From Bacillota bacterium (GTDB lineage: Bacteria; Bacillota; Clostridia; Tissierellales; Sedimentibacteraceae): 8,277 nucleotides of DNA. The translations under genes were made by a program, and so were the position numbers. The DNA lies in contig JAEZGU010000162.1 of the NCBI GenBank assembly GCA_023416855.1, positions 1-8,277 of the forward strand, in the 5' to 3' direction. A model generated the notes under the pieces. That model saw nothing but the letters and a program-made list of their open reading frames with translations. It was not told where the DNA came from and did not search any database. Position 1 is the stretch's first letter. Each line of letters begins with the position of its first letter. This document shows positions 4,991-8,277 of the stretch, piece by piece.

Positions 4991-7402
4991 TTAAACCGTA
5001 TCGGTATTTATATTTATACTTACTTTTATATATTCTATATCTTTGTCCATGTAAACACTTCGTAGTATTTTCTTTATTTCTGACATTCTATAGTTTGCTA
5101 CTTTAATAAATAAATTGATTCTATATTCACCATTTATTTTATAAATAGAATGTGGTATAGGTCTATATAATAATAAGCTTTTTTCCTTAACCATATCTTT
5201 AACAGATTCTTTTATTTCCTCATACTTTTCATTAGCTGTTTTTATAACTAAGTCTTCATTTTTTGAAATTAGACATATATTTATTATATTAATAAATGGT
5301 GGAAAAGCAAATTCTTTTCTTAATTTTAACTCTTCATTTATAAATAATTCATAATTATTATTCTTTGCTGCATTTATTATAAAATTATTTGGTTCATATG
5401 TTTGTATATATACATTACCTTTTTGGCTGCCTCTACCTGCTCTGCCACTTACCTGAGTTATAAGCTGAAATGTTTTTTCACTTGCATTGTAAAAAGGCAA
5501 ATTTAAAATTGCATCAGCCATCAACACCCCAACTGTTGTAACGTTAGGAAAGTCAAATCCCTTGGCAAGCATTTGTGTGCCTATAAGTATATCAATATCT
5601 CCATTTTTAAAGCGCCTATATATATCTTCATAGCAATCCCTGTCCGTCATTGAATCAAGATCCATACGTTCTGTTATAGCTTTTGGAAAAAGCTTCTTTA
5701 CCAATTTTTCTACATGCTGGGTTCCTGCACTAAACTGCTCTATTTTTTTGCTGCCGCACTTAGGACATTCGTAGAGCATTCGTTTAGTTCTTCCACAATA
5801 ATGACATTTTAACATATTACCCTTTATATGATATGTCATTGATACATCGCAACGGTCGCATTTTACTACATGACCACATTTTTTGCAAGTAACAAATCCT
5901 GAATAACCTCTTTTATTTAAAAACAATATAACCTGGTTATTATTTTTCAATGTATTTTTTATGCTTTCGTACAGTTCTTCACTTATAAGTGTGTTGTTTC
6001 CTTTGTCTAATTCAGCACTCATGTCTATAATTTTCATATTGGGCATTTGATTGTTCACTCTATTTTTAAGCTCAATTATTTCTATTTGACCCTTTAAAGC
6101 CATATGATAAGTATTTATAGATGGAGTAGCTGAACCAAGTATAACCTTGGCATTTAAGTTATGAGCCATTTTTATTGCAACTTCTACTGTGTCGTATTTA
6201 GGAGAGGTAGATGAAATATAGCTATCTTCATGCTCCTCATCTATAACTATTACTCCTAAATCTTTAATTGGTGCGAAAATAGCAGAACGTGCTCCAATAA
6301 CTACATCAACTTCCTTGTTGTAAACTTTGGTCCATTGAATGAATTTTTCTTTTTTACTTAATTTTGAATGAAAAATTGCTATTTTATTACCAAATCTTTT
6401 TTCAAATCTATCTATAGTTTGTGTGGTTAATGAAATTTCAGGTACAAGCATAATTGATTGTTTGTTTTCATTAATATAGTGTTCAATTATATTCATGTAA
6501 ACTTCCGTCTTACCGCTACCTGTAACACCATGAAGCAAAAATGCTCTGTTGTTTGAAGAAATAATTTTTTCGCATGCACAAGTTTGCTCATCATTTAATT
6601 TTAGCTGATTTTTAACAACATCATTTTCTTCTGTTTGATACAGTATATATTCTTCTTTTAATACATTTTTTTTAATTAAATTATTTATGATAGCTAAAGA
6701 AACGCCTAAGTCCTCTGAAAGTTTTTTAACGCTTACTGATTTTTCTTCTTTCAAATAATCTATAATAGAAATTTGATTTTTAGTTTTATTAATATTATAT
6801 TCTTCAATAGGTTTATCTTCGATTAAGGAAACATATTTATCATAAGCTTCCTTCCCTTTTATTTTATCTTTGCTTATTATTTCAATTGCATCTTTATCCT
6901 TCAAACTGTTTATTATTGTAAATATATCACTATTTAAATATTGTTTCTTCAAGCTTTTTAATTCTAAAGGGTTGTCCTTAATTAAATTATATAACTCATT
7001 TTCTCTATCGCTTAATGAAACACAATCAATTTCTTTTGCTTTTATAGTTATATTATGTTCATATTTAATCATTGATGGAATTACAAGGCGCATAGCATCA
7101 GAATATTTGCATATATATCTTTCTCTTATCCACAGTATGAGTTTAATCATTTCTTCACTAACAACAGGCATATCATCAAGCACATCAATAATTGGTTTAA
7201 TTTTAGATGGTGGAATTTGACATGAGCAATGTATTGATACTATTAATGCATCAATCATATGCTTGTTATTGCCAAAGTTCACCTTTACTCTTTTACCAAT
7301 TTCTACGATGTCTTCTAAATCTTTAGGGACACCATAAGTAAAAAACTGATCGATGCTCTTAGAATTGTTGTTTAATATTAGCTGAACAAATTTATTATAC
7401 AT
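4991..7402 (-). CDS. priA: Primosomal protein N', replication-restart helicase PriA
   Basis: PriA recognises stalled or repaired forks and reloads the replicative helicase outside the origin. The ATG at 7400-7402 gives 803 residues, close to the B. subtilis protein. It has AGGAG 6 bp upstream and yields the usual beginning (MYNKFVQLIL, then SIDQFFTYGVP). A start 36 bp further up adds MSVKHYLILGAG but has no ribosome site and no family match. Order of domains: N-terminal 3'-DNA-binding domain (about 1-100), a winged-helix region, then helicase lobe 1 with Walker A GVTGSGKT at 292-299, DEEH at 388-391 and GSATPS near 423. Eight zinc-binding Cys follow in four C-x-x-C pairs (506/509, 515/518, 533/536, 546/549). 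Lobe 2 has GTQMLAKGFDFP and QVSGRAGRG near 650. All helicase and zinc motifs are intact. It lies between rpoZ and def. Confidence 0.96.
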   Translation of the reverse strand: MYNKFVQLILNNNSKSIDQFFTYGVPKDLEDIVEIGKRVKVNFGNNKHMIDALIVSIHCSCQIPPSKIKPIIDVLDDMPVVSEEMIKLILWIRERYICKYSDAMRLVIPSMIKYEHNITIKAKEIDCVSLSDRENELYNLIKDNPLELKSLKKQYLNSDIFTIINSLKDKDAIEIISKDKIKGKEAYDKYVSLIEDKPIEEYNINKTKNQISIIDYLKEEKSVSVKKLSEDLGVSLAIINNLIKKNVLKEEYILYQTEENDVVKNQLKLNDEQTCACEKIISSNNRAFLLHGVTGSGKTEVYMNIIEHYINENKQSIMLVPEISLTTQTIDRFEKRFGNKIAIFHSKLSKKEKFIQWTKVYNKEVDVVIGARSAIFAPIKDLGVIVIDEEHEDSYISSTSPKYDTVEVAIKMAHNLNAKVILGSATPSINTYHMALKGQIEIIELKNRVNNQMPNMKIIDMSAELDKGNNTLISEELYESIKNTLKNNNQVILFLNKRGYSGFVTCKKCGHVVKCDRCDVSMTYHIKGNMLKCHYCGRTKRMLYECPKCGSKKIEQFSAGTQHVEKLVKKLFPKAITERMDLDSMTDRDCYEDIYRRFKNGDIDILIGTQMLAKGFDFPNVTTVGVLMADAILNLPFYNASEKTFQLITQVSGRAGRGSQKGNVYIQTYEPNNFIINAAKNNNYELFINEELKLRKEFAFPPFINIINICLISKNEDLVIKTANEKYEEIKESVKDMVKEKSLLLYRPIPHSIYKINGEYRINLFIKVANYRMSEIKKILRSVYMDKDIEYIKVSININTDTV

Positions 7403-7452
7403 TCCTGCTCCTAAGATTAAATAGTGTTTAACGCTCATTCTGTAGTAAAACT

Positions 7453-7479
7453 AAATAATCAGTCATAGACTGATTATTT
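7453..7479. terminator. Perfect 12-bp hairpin between rpoZ and priA
   Basis: AAATAATCAGTC (7453-7464) and GACTGATTATTT (7468-7479) pair perfectly around an ATA loop. It begins 17 bp after the rpoZ stop and lies 50 bp before the priA start. On the minus strand it is followed by AGTTTTA, a poor U tract, so it may be a partial terminator, an RNA-processing site or a 3'-end stabiliser. Its stem is AT-rich. Confidence 0.5.
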
Positions 7480-7496
7480 GCAACTTATAAATTGTT

Positions 7497-7817
7497 TTAT
7501 TCTTCATCAATTATATCTGATTCTTCTTGATTTTCACTTTTTGTTGTTTCATCTAATTCTTCAGAAACAATTTCTTCTTTTGGTTCATTTGCTGCTTTTT
7601 CTTCAAGAGCTTTTTTATATTTATCATAATCATATATTGCTTCATATTCGCCCTCAAAAAATTCTTCAATTGCTATACCAACAGGTTTAATTGTATTGGT
7701 CTTAATCAATACTTCTGAACCATCAATTATTTGTCTTGCTCTTTTAGAAATTACTGTAACTAATGAGTACCTGCTGTCAACCATATCTATTAATTCATCG
7801 ATTGAAATTTTCTTCAT
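7497..7817 (-). CDS. rpoZ: RNA polymerase omega subunit
   Basis: Omega is the small subunit that clamps the beta-prime C-terminus and aids assembly of RNA polymerase. The 106-residue product has the family core in its first 65 residues: IDELIDMVDSRYSLV, then VISKRARQI, and the PVGIAIEEFFEGEYEAIYD segment. From about residue 66 it carries a tail dominated by Glu, Asp, Ser and Lys (ending ESDIIDEE), which makes it longer than most Firmicute omegas and strongly acidic at the end. The tail is probably disordered. The start has AGAGAGGT upstream, inside the last codons of gmk, and begins one base after the gmk stop, so the two are translationally linked. Confidence 0.95.
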   Translation of the reverse strand: MKKISIDELIDMVDSRYSLVTVISKRARQIIDGSEVLIKTNTIKPVGIAIEEFFEGEYEAIYDYDKYKKALEEKAANEPKEEIVSEELDETTKSENQEESDIIDEE

Positions 7818-7818
7818 A

Positions 7819-8277
7819 TTATACCTCTCTGATTTTGTTAATAATTGCTTTTTTTCTTATAGCGCGATTCTTTTCTGCTTTTATTATACATTCAATTTTT
7901 TCTACTGCAGCTTCTACCTCATCATTTAATACTACATAGTCGTATTCAAATGCATAATCAAGCTCTTCATAAACACTTTCCATTCTTTTAAGAATTACTT
8001 CCTTTGAGTCTGTCCCTCTTCCTTCAATTCTATTTTTAAGCTCTGTTATTGAAGGAGGTAATATGAATATAAATACACCTCTTGGGTAGTTTTTCTTAAC
8101 TTGTAACGCTCCTTGTATATCTATTTCAAGTATTATATCATTTCCTGCTTCAAGTTGTTCAAATACTTCTTTTTTGGGAGTTCCGTAGAAATTTCCATAA
8201 ACTTTAGCATATTCAAGAAACTCATCATTGTTTATTTTATTAATAAATTCCTCTTCATCAATAAAGAAATAACTTTC
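7819..8277 (-). CDS. gmk: Guanylate kinase, C-terminal 152 residues (5' end outside window)
   Basis: The enzyme phosphorylates GMP to GDP with ATP and is essential for GTP and ppGpp pools. The frame is open from the window edge to TAA at 7819-7821. It begins ESYFFIDEEEF, followed by FLEYAKVYGNFYGTP in the GMP-binding region. Next come EIDIQGALQVKKNYP (Walker B-like), FIFILPPSITELKNRIEGRGTDS (lid) and RMESVYEELDYAFEYDYVVLND. The P-loop and about 50 N-terminal residues lie outside the window. The end overlaps the rpoZ ribosome site. In clostridia gmk normally follows remA and opens this operon. Confidence 0.96.
   Translation of the reverse strand, partial: ESYFFIDEEEFINKINNDEFLEYAKVYGNFYGTPKKEVFEQLEAGNDIILEIDIQGALQVKKNYPRGVFIFILPPSITELKNRIEGRGTDSKEVILKRMESVYEELDYAFEYDYVVLNDEVEAAVEKIECIIKAEKNRAIRKKAIINKIREV

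Noticed and set aside
6870..7220. 116-codon plus-strand frame opposite priA
   Set aside because: It lies wholly antisense to PriA, is low in complexity (Ile, Ser, Leu) and has no ribosome site; it is a shadow frame.
7403..7438. Upstream ATG giving PriA 12 more residues (MSVKHYLILGAG)
   Set aside because: It has no ribosome site, the extra residues do not fit PriA beginnings, and the internal ATG has AGGAG at good spacing.

Overview
This AT-rich window (visibly around 30% G+C) looks like chromosomal DNA of a clostridial-type Firmicute. The evidence is strong Gram-positive Shine-Dalgarno sites (AGGAGG, AGAGAGGT, AAGGTGAT), an 803-residue PriA and a short omega subunit. The partial operon gmk-rpoZ-priA-def-fmt is also the usual arrangement in that group. 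Species cannot be named from this sequence.

Right half (8277 down to about 3520, all minus strand): a conserved housekeeping operon. It holds guanylate kinase (5' part outside the window), RNA polymerase omega, the replication-restart helicase PriA, peptide deformylase and methionyl-tRNA formyltransferase. Def and Fmt act at the two ends of the same formyl-methionine cycle: Fmt formylates initiator Met-tRNA and Def removes the formyl group from the new protein. The operon ends in a clear intrinsic terminator with a seven-U tract just after fmt. Two departures from the usual clostridial order stand out. There is no coaBC between rpoZ and priA, only a 94-bp gap with a perfect 12-bp hairpin. The usual downstream genes (rsmB, rlmN, a protein phosphatase and a Ser/Thr kinase) do not follow fmt.

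Middle (about 3520 to 2090, minus strand): an eroding accessory stretch. A 52-codon tail of an unrecognised gene precedes an intact two-domain lipoprotein gene. A VOC (glyoxalase-fold) gene follows with three lesions: the expected start codon reads ACG, the frame is broken after about 8 codons, and the 3' third is missing. It runs directly into the last 60-odd codons of another gene, which resembles the C-terminus of an MA-type metallopeptidase. This looks like a deletion scar.

Left-centre (about 1750 to 2045): the most interesting part. A 26-codon ORF on the plus strand, the only plus-strand gene in the window, encodes a hydrophobic peptide with a basic tail of the 'putative holin-like toxin' type. 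Its Shine-Dalgarno site lies in a hairpin. A consensus-perfect promoter on the opposite strand (TTGACA, 17 bp, TATAAT) drives a convergent RNA of about 90 nt overlapping the 3' end of the toxin mRNA. This is the architecture of a type I toxin-antitoxin locus. The toxin mRNA and the antisense RNA also begin with nearly the same sequence, so the locus is bounded by an imperfect inverted repeat.

Left end (1 to about 1630, minus strand): a small membrane-anchored protein of unknown function, a 124-residue protein made of two tandem copies of a 52-residue unit (31 of 52 identical) followed by a terminator, and the first 192 codons of a lipoate-protein ligase with its own promoter.
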